From NCBI GenBank assembly GCA_904063045.1, contig CAJFCJ010000117.1, positions 12,809 to 48,654 of the forward strand: 35,846 nt of DNA. Direction: 5' to 3'. The position numbers were made by a program, and so were the translations under genes. Positions within the stretch are counted from its first letter, which is position 1. The number at the start of each line of letters is the position of its first letter. A model generated the notes under the pieces. That model saw nothing but the letters and a program-made list of their open reading frames with translations, searched no databases and was not told the origin of the DNA. This document shows positions 9,516 to 21,361 of this stretch, piece after piece. The DNA is from Dimorphilus gyrociliatus. Its lineage: Eukaryota; Annelida; Polychaeta; Dinophilidae.

Positions 9516-10198
9516 TTTTTATTTTTTTCGAAAATGTCCCTAAAAAAAAATATTTTCCGCCTCAAACTTCGTAGAATATTCTCTACTAGACATATTCCAT
9601 ATTTCCCTTTTGATATCACTGCTATCTTATCATATATAGCTACAGGAACTTTTAAAATTGGGGACTTTTTTTCGCCAAATTTGGCTAGTCAATAATAGTA
9701 TAAATTTGTGACAGGTGCTACGGTATAATTCTCAAACTAATTCTCTGTACTAATAGCGACATCTATTTTAGTTACTCCCCCTAGTTGTTTAAAAAATTTT
9801 TAAGAGTATCAAGTCGATAATGCAAGAGGATTTGCGATTAATGACGTGAAACTGGAAATGGTTTAATCCGTTAATCCATAAATTTGGTAATAGCACTTCC
9901 CACGCTATTACAATAATATAGATATTTTTATGTTATTCAATACTTTAAAGATTACTTAAAAGAATTCTTCTCTTCCATTTTCTTTGTTGGTTTATCAATG
10001 AATATAGGCTTATTTATGCAAAATCGCCATTGGCGTCATTGTCATACATAGTCTTGTATATTTTTAAATTTATATGTCAATTTTACAACAGAGTCGCAGG
10101 TGTAAAATTTTGAAAGCCATTTCCAAGTATATTTATTATCAATACCAGTTAAGTTTATGAATTTTTAATGCAATTACCTTTTCTACAAGAATAATTAC

Positions 10199-10300
10199 TG
10201 AGAATTATATAGGTCATAATCTAGACCTTATGGAAAAATAGGAATAATTCTCTCTCCTTTTCGTTTGTTGACGAGGGAAGACACCAATCGATTAAACTAA
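10199..10300. repeat. Dispersed repeat, copy 2 of 2
   Basis: Shares two ordered blocks with 6386-6556: ATATAGGTCATAATCTAG and the stretch TTCTCTCTCC to ACACCAATCGA. This copy is shorter between the blocks. Class unknown. Confidence 0.5.
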
Positions 10301-10728
10301 AACTGTAATAGTATGATGATTTATAATTATGAAAAATTAATAAAATATTCATAACCTACTTTTCATAGTAAGTTAATAATAGCAAAATATATAACGTAGC
10401 TTATTGTTTAAGTATTAAATATGGCTATATAATTTGAATTTGTGCCTGATAGAAACTGGTAAACAAGTAACACTTTCTTTTTTTCTTTTATGATAAATTT
10501 CGTTAAAAAAATTCTTTACCCATTATAATTGTATGGTTAATTATAAAATTTGAATTATTTCTCGATTAGTCACGTGATAATAGCAAGAAGAAATCTTTTA
10601 TTAAAGTAAATTTAGTTGGATAATTATATATTATATTTTAAATTAAAGCAATTATACATTACGTATAGAAAATAGTCTATATAAGTTCGTTGATTTTCAA
10701 CCAAATTCCTGACAATTGGCGTGACAAA

Positions 10729-12895
10729 ATGAGACAAACTCTCCATCAAATTTTGTTCCTTTTTTCAATCTTTTACGGTTTGTTGTTTTATCAGAAAAAT
10801 ACAACACTGAAATATATTCTTATAGATAGAATTCCTCAAGTGAAATTATTGAATTTAGCGAGAGGAAAGGCAGCTTTTCAAAGTTCTACGTATGGAACTT
10901 ATTCCAATCCCAGAAAACCTCAATTTGCCAATGATGCTAACATTGAAATTTCTCTTCAAAATGTAAATATATTTGTATTTGTATGCATTTCTCTGAAAAA
11001 TCGTCATTATTTCTTGAACAGTACGAATACTGTTCAAGAACAGACAAAGATCCGGAAAGTCACTCTTGGTGGTCCGTTGATTTGGAAGACGTCTATGAAA
11101 TTACGAAAGTGTGTCTTTTAAATATAAACGATGACATTTGTAAGTAAAAAAATTCAAAAATAAATTCAAAAAAATATTCAAAACAATTTAGATACAAATC
11201 TACAACAATTTTACATTTTTGTTGGAAATTCGCCAAAAGACCATTTTTGTCTTTGCTCTTTTGTAACTGATCCAATAAAAAGACCAAGTACAATAGATCC
11301 TTTTCAGTACGATTGCTATTCTTGCCCGCCTACTTGTATTGGATCCTTTGTATCAATTCAATTGTCTGCATCATTTGTAGAATTGATAATATGCGATGTA
11401 GACGTTCGTGGAAGTCTAATTAACAAAAGAGGTAGATGATTGGTTGATTGATTGAGATAATATAAATTTAAACATAACTCATTTTTGTTTGATAAAGATT
11501 CTCATTTATTAAATTTAACAAATACGAAAATAACAACTGGAGGTCACTACCTAAACCATTCGAAAGAATTTGCCATAGACAATGACTATAAGACCTGGTT
11601 TCGTTCAAAATCCGGTTCCTATGGTTCATTTACAAAACCGTATTTCTTGATTGATTGTTTAAAAACGTTAAAAGTTCATGGCATGTTTATTATTTCATTA
11701 GATAAAGATTGTTTGTAAACGATGTTTACTTTTATCTTTTTTAAAATAATATAAAACGTCAATATTTTCATTTTCCAGATATTCTTAAAAGATTTAAACA
11801 AGTATTTATTTCGGTTAAGCAACTACCGGAAACGGATTTCAATTCTAATAGTCAATTTTGCGTTGAACAACTTTCTGGATTGTTTAGAACGGGCCATGAA
11901 CTTTTAATTGTTTGGTGTCATCCTATACTTACGGGAAGATATATTCTTATTAGTATGAAAGACAGTATCAATAGCGATAAAATTTTAGAATTAACGGAAA
12001 TATATGCCTACATTTCTGAGTTTGACAAACACGAGGCGATTGGTTTGTATATCTTTTATTACATCATAAATTATTGAATTTATTGAACGATAGAAACTGG
12101 AAATTCACTTAAATCATACTTAATGGACGTGACCTTGAATAACGTTTCATTATCAAATAATCACTTTGATTTATTAATCGATAACGTTTACTATATTAAT
12201 GATATTAATGGGAGAATACCATTGAATAACTCCGATATCTTAACTCTAAGAATACGGCTTATTCATATTAATTCAATATGTCTGACAGGTTATTTATTGT
12301 TTTAATTGTTTTTTATTTTCCTTACTATCAACACTTTAATTCAATCGTTAATCCTTTTTTTTTCTTTTTTTAAGTCTTTCATACAACGAACTTTACAGCT
12401 GCAATTCAAATTAATATACGTCATTTTCTTAACAATTCAATCCTTTCTTTAACGATTTCTACGTTTTTTAAATATTCCCACACCGTGTGCGTTAAATTCA
12501 ATTCTATTTTAACTAAAAATATTATAATTCAATCGCAAAATGCTGAAGAACTGGCAGAAATTGATCTTATTGCAGTTTCAACTGTATTTGCAGTTGGTGG
12601 AAAATGTTTAGACAATATTCATAAATGGACATATTCAACTTCTCTTCTTCCTAATAATTCTAATCCATTTTACAACATTTTACTAGAAGGTGTAAATACT
12701 GCAAACGATATTGCAGTTTATAAATTAAAAACTGCAACGAATGAATTAACGCATTTATGTGAAAATTTTGATATTTTTGACGAAGATTGGAATTCAAGAA
12801 ATGGTTTACTTTTTCAATGCAAAAAATTCAATGGACTCATTGAAATTAATTCTTATCTTTTAAAGCAATCTCTCACTTTTGTCCATATATTTTAA
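10729..12895 (+). CDS. Secreted fucolectin-type (FTP/discoidin-like) protein, seven exons, about 594 aa
   Basis: Exons read as 10729-10962, 11022-11139, 11192-11431, 11498-11710, 11779-12042, 12094-12288 and 12375-12895; all phases agree (mostly phase 1) and the frame is open throughout. The N-terminus is hydrophobic (HQILFLFSIFYGLLF), a signal peptide or anchor. The first domain (about residues 40-200) starts NLARGKAAFQSSTYG and has HSWWSVDLEDVYEITKVCL, a clear match to the fucolectin/tachylectin-4/pentraxin-1 domain, a calcium-dependent fucose-binding fold. The second (about 200-355) runs from LNLTNTKITTGG to GRYILISMKD and ELTEIYAY. The last 240 residues look like a further, strongly degenerate unit. 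The second and third units lack obvious sugar-binding signatures, so lectin activity is uncertain. A polyadenylation signal follows at 12901-12906. The gene sits between the two methyltransferase-like paralogs on the opposite strand. Confidence 0.75.
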
Positions 12896-12900
12896 ATCAC

Positions 12901-12906
12901 AATAAA
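12901..12906 (+). terminator. Polyadenylation signal of the fucolectin-type gene
   Basis: AATAAA begins six bases after the stop codon of the seven-exon fucolectin-type gene. Confidence 0.5.
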
Positions 12907-13000
12907 ACGTTGTACAAAGTGATTGGGAAACAATACAAATTATACGGCCGATATTATAATATTCTTTCGTTTGACTTACTTGTAGTATAGACTCTAATCT

Positions 13001-13103
13001 ACGGGGGACGGTTGAGTGGGTTGGTAATTGTAATTTTAACAACAAAATGAATTCTTAGAATCGCAATTCTCTTTAAATTTGCCTTTTAGTTAACGTCCCC
13101 CGC
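13001..13103. repeat. Short inverted-repeat pair around 76 bases
   Basis: The left arm ACGGGGGACGGTTGA (from 13001) and the right arm, which on the opposite strand reads TGCGGGGGACGTTAA (to 13103), form GC-rich inverted ends in otherwise AT-rich DNA. It may be a very small MITE or a hairpin. No second copy was seen in this window. Confidence 0.45.
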
Positions 13104-13970
13104 AAGGACTTATAATTACTGATATAATCAATTAATCTATCAGTTAATCAGATATTCGTTTGGTTGATGACAGATGTGGTTATGAACAGCTGCAATTTCA
13201 CCTAAACAACACGATATTATAACCATAAAATTCATTTAAAAATAATATTTATAAATAAGTATAAATAATACATTTATTCTGTATATAGGCCTATTCTTAA
13301 TAATTTTTTATGACTGCTACAAATTTTATTGCTGTATGCGAAATATGTAGATACGAAAATAAAAGAGAAACTAAAAAGCATAGAAAACATCGATGAATAT
13401 CTGGTCAATGACAAAAAAAGAAACATAAAGAATACTCTTCTTGTCCCATATAGCATTCGTAGACTTGTTAAAGTTGCTGTTTAATATTTTGTATCCATAC
13501 TTTCAATTGAATTACTTGTTTCTGTGTCTAGTTAAGGTTCTTTAATAATTCAATTATCTGAGAGGCACTGAATGTTTGAAATGTTTATGTGTCAATCACT
13601 AATTTGATGGGGTTTATGATATTTATTGTTCTCTTGTTTGTTTTTTATATTACTTTTCAAAGTTTCACCTTTTTCTACATTATAACGGAAAGTAACAGAT
13701 AGAAATTTTATTAAAAATTCATTAGCTTGCAACAATAAACAACCTGACTTAATAATCTGTAAAAGATATGCTTTGATTTACATAAATATTTCTAAGCTTT
13801 AACCTTCCTTCATTCATAGTCAATTATGTCACATTTAAACTTTATTCAAAACATTGGGGCTATTTTTTCCTCTTACAGCTGTTATTTCAATGAAAGATTT
13901 TATAGTAGAAGAAATTTTGAATAGTCTGTTTAAGACATGTGTAATCAAACAATAAAAAATCGACCAAACA

Positions 13971-13976
13971 TTTATT
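13971..13976 (-). terminator. Polyadenylation signal of methyltransferase-like paralog B
   Basis: On the minus strand an AATAAA hexamer lies 33 bases past the stop codon of the gene at 14009-15073. Confidence 0.45.
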
Positions 13977-14008
13977 ACAATAATTTGTTGTTCAACCATC
14001 AAAAACTT

Positions 14009-15073
14009 TTATTTTAATTGAACATACACTGTGTTTGCGTAGCTTGCAAATCCTCTAGACAGTAATCTTATATTTCTTCGAATATTAATGCAGTGTTTCG
14101 TTGACAACAAAGGATTTACAGTGTTTCTAAATAGTTCATAAGTAATCTTCTGCTGCGGATTCGATGGGTAATTTAACACATCGCATAGATATGGTGGTTC
14201 GTAGATAACTGATAGTAATTTGTCAAGATCACTGCCAACTTTTTGTCGAAATTCTGAATTCAATTCGAATGATTTATTAATAGATCCAAAATTATCAATG
14301 TATCGTTTTGTATAGAATTGGGATGAGACTTTAACTAGACATCCAGCCGCGTCGCAAGCCTGTCTTACGGAAAGATTATTACTTAGGCCACTGGTCGAAC
14401 CTGCAAGATAGTTATCATCAAAAATGATATGCTTGAATCCGTGTTTAGCAGCTTGAACAATTCTTTTATAAACTGATTGATGATCGTCGAAATAGACGAT
14501 TGTCTTTTCACGATTAATCTTCTCTTTCGACCAATCAATTCTGTTGAAATCCAAAAATTTCTTACTCGTAAAATATTTCGTTGAGTTTCTTTTATCTAAA
14601 TATTGGTTTGGTGTTGTTGGACTAATCACTGTAATTCTTGCTTTGGGTAGAGCTTTGCGGATAAGCCATGTTCCATAACCTTTGTTGGCACCACTTTCAA
14701 TCACGTGCTCAGGTTGCATTATCCTCAAGAATGACCATAAAGCAAATCTGTTGTTTATAGATCCATCTGTAGTGAAATTATGTAATCTTTTTGAAAATAT
14801 TTGTAGAAAAGGACCAATAAATTGAAAGAAATTGTCTTCCTTGAAGAATGGAACCAAATGATGATTTCTTCCACATCTATAAATAGATTTTATCATGCTT
14901 TTGTTTGTAAAACAATCCGCTAATTTAAATTCTAAATCTGTAAAGATATCTGTACTGAAATTACTTTTATCATTTTGTTGCATAAAGTTTTTGTTAGGAG
15001 TTAAAAAAAATCCAACTATAACCATAAGGCTTATAGCAAAACTACAGAAATAGATTCCTTTTGACTGTCTCAT
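14009..15073 (-). CDS. Membrane-anchored SAM-methyltransferase-like protein, paralog B, 354 aa
   Basis: Single-exon paralog of the gene at 7365-8462. The N-terminal anchor is different in sequence (GIYFCSFAISLMVIVGFFL), followed by an unrelated stem. The catalytic region is almost the same, including the IESGANKGYGT SAM-motif and HIIFDDNYLAGSTSG. Bases 14286-14887 match paralog A at 600 of 602 positions with no gaps. Both differences change lysine in A to asparagine in B (KIKREK/KINREK and KEDKFF/KEDNFF). Outside this block, for example in the last 60 codons, the two proteins differ at many positions (LLYPFDAQKKSTYKLF against LNYPSNPQQKITYELF). This pattern implies recent gene conversion between older duplicates. 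The substrate is unknown. It is divergently arranged with the receptor gene starting at 15704. Confidence 0.78.
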   Translation of the reverse strand: MRQSKGIYFCSFAISLMVIVGFFLTPNKNFMQQNDKSNFSTDIFTDLEFKLADCFTNKSMIKSIYRCGRNHHLVPFFKEDNFFQFIGPFLQIFSKRLHNFTTDGSINNRFALWSFLRIMQPEHVIESGANKGYGTWLIRKALPKARITVISPTTPNQYLDKRNSTKYFTSKKFLDFNRIDWSKEKINREKTIVYFDDHQSVYKRIVQAAKHGFKHIIFDDNYLAGSTSGLSNNLSVRQACDAAGCLVKVSSQFYTKRYIDNFGSINKSFELNSEFRQKVGSDLDKLLSVIYEPPYLCDVLNYPSNPQQKITYELFRNTVNPLLSTKHCINIRRNIRLLSRGFASYANTVYVQLK

Positions 15074-15703
15074 ATCTTGAAAGAAATTTGACCAGATCTA
15101 TCTAAGTGCCTAAGTGCTTATGAAACTATGAGATCTGTTTTGTTAATTTTGGTTATATGCAAATTTCTATAGCTACTTTATTGATTTAGTTGCGACACCT
15201 AGCGAGTAGTTTAAATTCTAATTTCAAAAGCTCTTACTTTTGAGACAGTAAGAGCCATCGAATAATAATAGTGAAAAATTAAGAAAGTATAACAAGAGTC
15301 ACGTGATTATGAACGTGAATGTTACACTAATTAATGGTAATAAGTTATAGGCTACATATTTCTTTTGAGTTATAAAGGAACTGTTGAATATCTTACATTG
15401 AAAAACAAAGTCTAACCTCAATTTCCAATTGGTTATATATATCTCTAAAAAGAATTTCAAAGTAAAACATACGCCTAAAAACATCAGTTGAATTAGTGTA
15501 ATTGAATATTGTTTACAATGGTTAATATTGACAGTATTATGACAGGAATACTGCAAAAAAAACAAAGAAAATAGAACATTTGTCTAAAATTTCATAAGAA
15601 AATTATTTAATTAACCAAATTTTAACCAGTTTTTAAATATTTAAAATATTTAAGATCTGTCATATTTGTTTCTTCTTGTCAAATATAGATAGTTATATAT
15701 AAC
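15074..15703. other. Divergent intergenic region, nothing recognised
   Basis: Separates divergently transcribed genes (methyltransferase-like B on minus, large receptor on plus) and so should hold both promoters. I could not pick out specific elements or any coding exon. The minus-strand frame at 15299-15565 lacks coding character. Confidence 0.45.
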
Positions 15704-18700
15704 ATGTTTTCAATCATTCTATTCATAATCAGTTTTACCATAGTTATAATTGACTGTTTTCTAATTGGAGAATATAAGTACAACTTTATCAAATTTTTAA
15801 ATAATAAACAGGATACGGAAATTGATTTTAATGTTACAAATCCACATTTTACACTTGAAAAGATTGACGAAAGTAATATAAGGATTTATGGAAAATTATA
15901 TATTGAATTATTTGAAAATGGTACAAAGTATCCAATATTTCCTACTAGTTTTGCTCAAAAAAATGTTGGTAGCATCTGCACTCGAATGGATTACGATTCA
16001 ACATTCAGCCAACACCATACCTGCCTTAGTAAGGCTTAATTAAGACATTTTGCTTGTTGGATATTTTTTCCATCCTCTACACTAGGGCCATTTCTTTGTA
16101 AGAATAAAATTCTTTTCAATTTTCTTTCAGGAAATTATTCCGAAGTTATGACGTCATTTCAAATATTTTTTGAATTTAATAAACAAGAAAATATTTACAG
16201 AATGTGGTTTTTTTTTGATATATTTTTTAAATATAATTCGTAAAGTTTTTAAAAATTCAACAGGAACGTTGCGAAGATGAGTAGTTTTAAATTTCAACTT
16301 TGTTTAAAGTGTTACAAGAAAAATTCAACATGTAATAAAAAAACAAAAACTTGAAATTATCTACAAATATATAAACAATTTAATTTCATATAATATAGAT
16401 TTGTATAGTATTCAAATTGGCAAAATATATCTACCAGTTTTCAAACGACAAAATACGTCTTGTGTTATTGTCGTTGATAACGATAAACATAGAAAAGATA
16501 TTTGTAAAGCAACTGAATTTTTTATTTGGAAATATGACAATAAAACTGAATATGAATTGTGTTTTTTCAATGGTATGGAGTTTAAAATTTTAATGTCTAC
16601 TGATAATAGAACGGAAATTGAATGTTCATTATCCGAAGTTCAAGGTTAGTTTGTATTAAAATTTGCCAAAAGACCACTATCTATCCACCAAATTGAAATA
16701 GATATTAGTATTGTACCAATGGAAGATGATTTTTTAAAATTTTCCGAATTATCAAAGGTCAAGGATAAATCATTTAAAAGTTTAATGATCCATTCAAAAA
16801 CGTTTGGCAAATTACCACTAACGTTTGCCTTAACTGAACATGAGATAAATTTTTCAATGTGGACCTGCACAAAACTGTCATCATTGTTTATATATCAAAG
16901 AATAAACTTTTATACAAATGACTGGAGTAGGGTAAGTCATTTTACAGTTGGTTTTTTCTTTGCAGTAGAAATATTCGACACTTTTTTTTCTTGCTTTACA
17001 GGAGAAATATTCTTATAGTCAATACGTTAAAGACGTCAACGAAGTACCAATGCTAATCGATTGCAAATGGGATAATTCCTATCTTCAAGGTTGTTCATTG
17101 GCAATTTTAAGACAAACTTACTATACAGTAATGGTGAAATGTTCGAAAATCCTTTCAATTCCGTCTATAAATAGTAAATAAATAAAAAATCTACTGGAAA
17201 ACTGCAAAAGTAGATGTTTTTTTTGTAAAAATAGACTCGAACCTATTAATGACATTTCCAACATCAGGAATGAATAAGAGTAGGAACTCAATGAAAATGG
17301 AAGGAATACCACTTCTATTAATAAATGAACATTATTTCCATATTGAACCTAGAAGACTATTCGCAAAGGAAGCGAAGATTATTTGTCAAAGTTTCGGTTA
17401 TTTGTACGGCACGATTATTACTAAAATAATTAGATTATCTTATATAATCCTGCCAAAATTCCACATAATCTGTCCAGAGTCTAATCAAACAATTTCCGAT
17501 TGCATATTACATAATCTATCCAAGAAAAATTCAGTTTCTATATCAGATTATTATACAATAGCCTTTAAAAAGTACAATTCTTTAGGTTATCTATCATTGA
17601 TGGATATAAGTTATGCATTTATCAAATGTTTGAATAGAACTGTTCCAGGTAATATTTCTTTGAGTAGTTTTGAAACAATATCAACAATTTCTTTTTTGTT
17701 ATTAAGATTATTGCAGTGTAAGATATTCTCAAAATGTCTTTGATACTTGCTATAAATTCTTTAAAGAAAAATATCCAGCGGTTAACAAACCAAACATTGT
17801 TTGTCAACGGAGAAATATGACTGTTGTTGATCTAGCATTTTTTCTAATGAACTCTTTAAATAAAATTGTTGGTAGTGTTAAAAAGAATAAAAATGTTCGG
17901 CCATATCCCAGCTGTTTGTTGATTTTCAATTCTTTTTTTGGCATATATAGTAGATTTTTTACCAATAGATTTTGGTAAAATAAAAACTGGTAATCGTTTA
18001 ACAATAACGACTTCCAGTTCAATGAATTATCCACTTGAATTTCTATGGCTTAATAAAAGGAATAAACTCTCTGATTGTTTTTTTGAAAAGAAAATCATTA
18101 TTGAAAAGTACTCACAGACACCTTGCATTGAATACAAATATGGCTACTTTTCTCATGGATGTGATAATTGTTTAAATGAATATAAACAGATATTATGCGA
18201 AAGATATTTAGGTTCAAAAAATATACATATAGTCTATAGGCTTAAAGTGTTTCGTTAGTGATATTCTATCCAATTGCAGACGTTGGTGGGAGAAGAGAGA
18301 ACGGAATTATCATTAACAAATTTGAATCTGAACAATTGTTCTTCTGTTCTATTGAAAAAGTTTACATTAATGTTATTTATGTTTGCGACGGAAAAATTGA
18401 TTGTCGTACTTCCGGTGAAGATGAATTCAGTTGTGAAACAATAGACTGGTTTCATTGTTCTGAAAATGAAAAAATTCCATTTCAATTAGTTTGCAATCAT
18501 AGAAATGAATGTTCAAATAATCTGGATGAATTGAATTGCGGTATGGAAAGATAAATAATGTGATCTGTCTTATCTTATCTTATCTTCATTTTTTTAATAA
18601 GAATATCAAATTTGCGACAAGTTTTCGTTCAGATGTAAAAATAATATCTGCATTGGTTGGGAAAAACGATGCGATAGGGTAATTAATTGTCAAGACATGT

Positions 18701-21158
18701 CGGATGAATTTTGCCAAAAAGGTTCGAAATAGGCCTAGTTTGTTCTTTATCAATTTCTCCCCTTTTTTCCAGACGATTGCGGAACTGATTCATTCTTATG
18801 TTCAGATCGGATTACTTGCGTAAGGAAATCGTTCGTATGCGATCTCAAGTACGATTGTAAAGATGGATCCGATGAGACAAAAGGATGTCTTGGATTTAGT
18901 GATTCGAATCATCACATGTTGAAAAATTTAAGTAAGATAATTGATTTGATATTATTGAAATACTATTTAAATATCGCTCACGCCTATCTCTTCATCTTCC
19001 AGCCTATTGTCATCAAATGGCTGCGAAACAGGACAAATGTAAATTGTACCAATCTGTAGATGGAAGATATTCATTAACAGTTCAACCTCCTGTAAATGGT
19101 CTATTAAATTGCCAATCAACTAAATGTTCCTTTGGAGAGTATCAATGCAACGAAGATGGCTATTGTATATCAATATCGTTAGTTTGTGATGGAATCTCTC
19201 ATTGCAGAAAAAGAGACGACGAAGATAATTGCGGTAGGAAGAAGAAAAATCAAAAAGTCTACCAGTTTTTTTTCCTTTCTCTGTTACAGATAATTTTGAA
19301 CCCGAAAATGCATTTAAATGCAAAGAAACGAGACTATTCACAACACCGGAAAATGTTTGCAATGGTATAATTGATTGTCACGACGGAAGCGACGAAACTA
19401 GTTGTCAAACTGCTACTGCAAAACAGCAATTATACTGCAATATATCAAATTATATTTTAACTTGTAAACCAAACAGTTTATCTAGTAATATTTTGAATTT
19501 TCAAATGAAAATTCAAGAGAATCCTTTAGCTAAGAGAATTATCCTTCAATATATAACAATTAAGAATAACATCATTAACGAAACGCTTCCGCACGTCACT
19601 TCACTTTTCATGATAAAATCATCCTCTCAACTGCAATTACTGAATATTTTCCCCAACCTTGTTAATCTGGAATTGTTGGATATGAAAATGAATTTTTCTT
19701 ATCATTTTCCAACAAAAGTTGTTAATTTATTACAATTTCTAAAACTGGAGAAAATTTTTAGTAAAGATATTAATAAATTTGAATTTTCGGATTTGAAGAA
19801 CCTTTTAAAATTGGTTTTAAACGATATAAAATCCTTTACGATCCTATCTAAAACTCGTTTTCAAAATATGAAAAACTTAAAAAGTCTAACAATAACGAAA
19901 TGTTTAATAAAAGAAATTCAAAAAGACTCTTTAAAATCATTAATAATGTTAAAATATATAAATTTAAAATTAACAACAATACCGGAAGCGGAGATGGTAT
20001 TTATAGTAAAAAATTTAAAAATGAACCAATTAGAAGAATTGTATAGCGATTATTTTAAATTATGTTGTTTCGCCTGGAAATATCAAAGGATGATGAAAAG
20101 ATGTAAACCAAATAGAGCTTTATTCTCATCATGTTTGGATTTATTAGTATCAAATTATCTTAGAGCTTTTATATGGCCAGTTGCAATTATTGGTTCATTC
20201 TCCAACATTTTGGCTATTGTCTTTAGAATGAAAACATTTTCAAGACCTTCCCATCTATTTTACGTTTCGTTAGCAACTTCCGATTGCATTATGTGTCTTT
20301 GTTTCCTTATTCTAGCTTTTAAGGATCTACTCTATAAAGGGGTTTATATTGATTACGATCTATATTGGAGGAGAAGCGTCCTTTGCCGTCTAATTGGTTG
20401 TTTTATCAATTTTACAATCCTACAATCGTCGTTCTCCCTTTTAATTTTAACATTTGAAAGATATCTTGTTGTTAATTATCCAATTGTCGGCTTTTTCTGT
20501 AAGAGATCTATTGTTATCATTATATTATTGGTAACGACGCTTTTCTCCACATTTGCAACCATTTTTCCCTTATATAAATTTCAGGTAAATTCTTTTTTAA
20601 TTATTTTTTAAGCAAAAGTATACCAGTCTATTTTCTTTCTCTCTGTAGGACTACTATCAAAGAATGTCAATATGTTGTAATATTCAAATAGGAAATCAAA
20701 AGGCAATTGGTTGGTTTTGGTCATTTTTTATCTATAGTATTTGGCTGTTATTAATTAATGCTATTACTGTAACACTTTACTTATTAATAATATTGAAATT
20801 GTTAAAGAGAAAATTGGAAATTAATATTAATAATTCTGAAAAATTGAATAAAAAAGTTCAAGCAACGGCGCTGATGATTGTACTCACAAATTTACTTTCT
20901 TGGTTTCCAATATCAATTTTAGGTTTAAATTATTTTAAATATTGTTTGTTTGATAGTTTTTTTACTTTCCCTCTTCATCTCCTTTTTTTAGGCCAATTAT
21001 CGGTAATTTCAAATTTAACAATCAATAACGAAATATACACATGGATAATAATTATTTTTCTACCATTAAATTCCGTATTGAATCCGATTATTTACAATTA
21101 TTCAGAATTATATAGAAAACAATTGGAAAGGAATAGAAATAGGAAACAATTGCAGTAA
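15704..21158 (+). CDS. GRL101/relaxin-receptor-like GPCR with SRCR-like repeats, LDLa repeats and LRRs, 15 exons, about 1,481 aa
   Basis: Exons: 15704-16028, 16131-16203, 16264-16331, 16399-16644, 16702-16931, 17002-17089, 17235-17648, 17707-17871, 17951-18211, 18280-18540, 18602-18721, 18773-18931, 19003-19233, 19290-20584, 20649-21158. They sum to 1,482 codons with agreeing phases, nearly all phase 1. Residues 1-19 are a signal peptide. Residues about 20-620 hold repeated units resembling degenerate scavenger-receptor cysteine-rich domains (VGSICTRMDY, AKIICQSFGYLYG, NFSMWTCTKLS). Six LDLa repeats follow (about 635-920), several with intact calcium sites (CDGKIDC...DEFSC, CNGIIDCHDGSDETSC). 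A leucine-rich region (about 935-1150) ends in the hinge SDYFKLCCFAW typical of leucine-rich GPCRs. The 7TM part (about 1165-1460) has TFERY for DRY, SWFP in TM6 and NSVLNPIIY in TM7. LDLa-LRR-7TM is the relaxin-receptor/Lymnaea GRL101 layout; ligand unknown. Confidence is high for LDLa to 7TM and moderate for the first eight exons. Confidence 0.8.
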
Positions 21159-21200
21159 GAGAGAGAGAGATATTAAATAGAATAGGCCTATAATTTTTTT

Positions 21201-21206
21201 AATAAA
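21201..21206 (+). terminator. Polyadenylation signal of the LDLa-LRR receptor gene
   Basis: AATAAA lies 43 bases after the receptor stop codon. It precedes the next small gene at 21362, which supports the two being separate transcripts. Confidence 0.45.
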
Positions 21207-21361
21207 AATTACAAACTTTATCAGACAAACAACAATTATTAATTTAAGGAAATCGTTGAAAAATGAAAGTAAAGATTTTTCAATTATTTTAATAATTTAA
21301 TTCATTAATTAATCAATTTTTTGTTAATTTTATTTATAAAGGCATTGAATTCATTTTAAAT

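Larger units (their letters stand above)
8463..10728. other. Intergenic, with retroelement and dispersed-repeat fragments
   Basis: Contains a retroelement 5'-end fragment (about 9140-9515) and copy 2 of a dispersed repeat (10199-10300). The remainder shows no coding exon or RNA gene that I can support. Confidence 0.5.
12896..14008. other. Intergenic, with one short inverted-repeat pair
   Basis: Between the fucolectin-type gene and methyltransferase-like paralog B. It holds the inverted pair at 13001-13103, a TAGGCCTA palindrome at 13286 and a polyadenylation signal for paralog B. No coding exon is supported. Confidence 0.5.

Noticed and set aside
15299-15565. 88-codon minus-strand frame in the divergent promoter region
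   Set aside because: Hydrophobic by AT bias only; no conserved motif or support.
16029-16398. Direct splice from the first receptor exon to 16399 as the main form
   Set aside because: It is in frame, but two exons at 16131 and 16264 with good signals fit together perfectly; kept as a possible skip form only.
17649-17720. Frameshift in the receptor gene between 17648 and 17711
   Set aside because: Using the earlier AAG acceptor (17704-17706) instead of the CAG at 17714-17716 restores the frame, so no break is needed.
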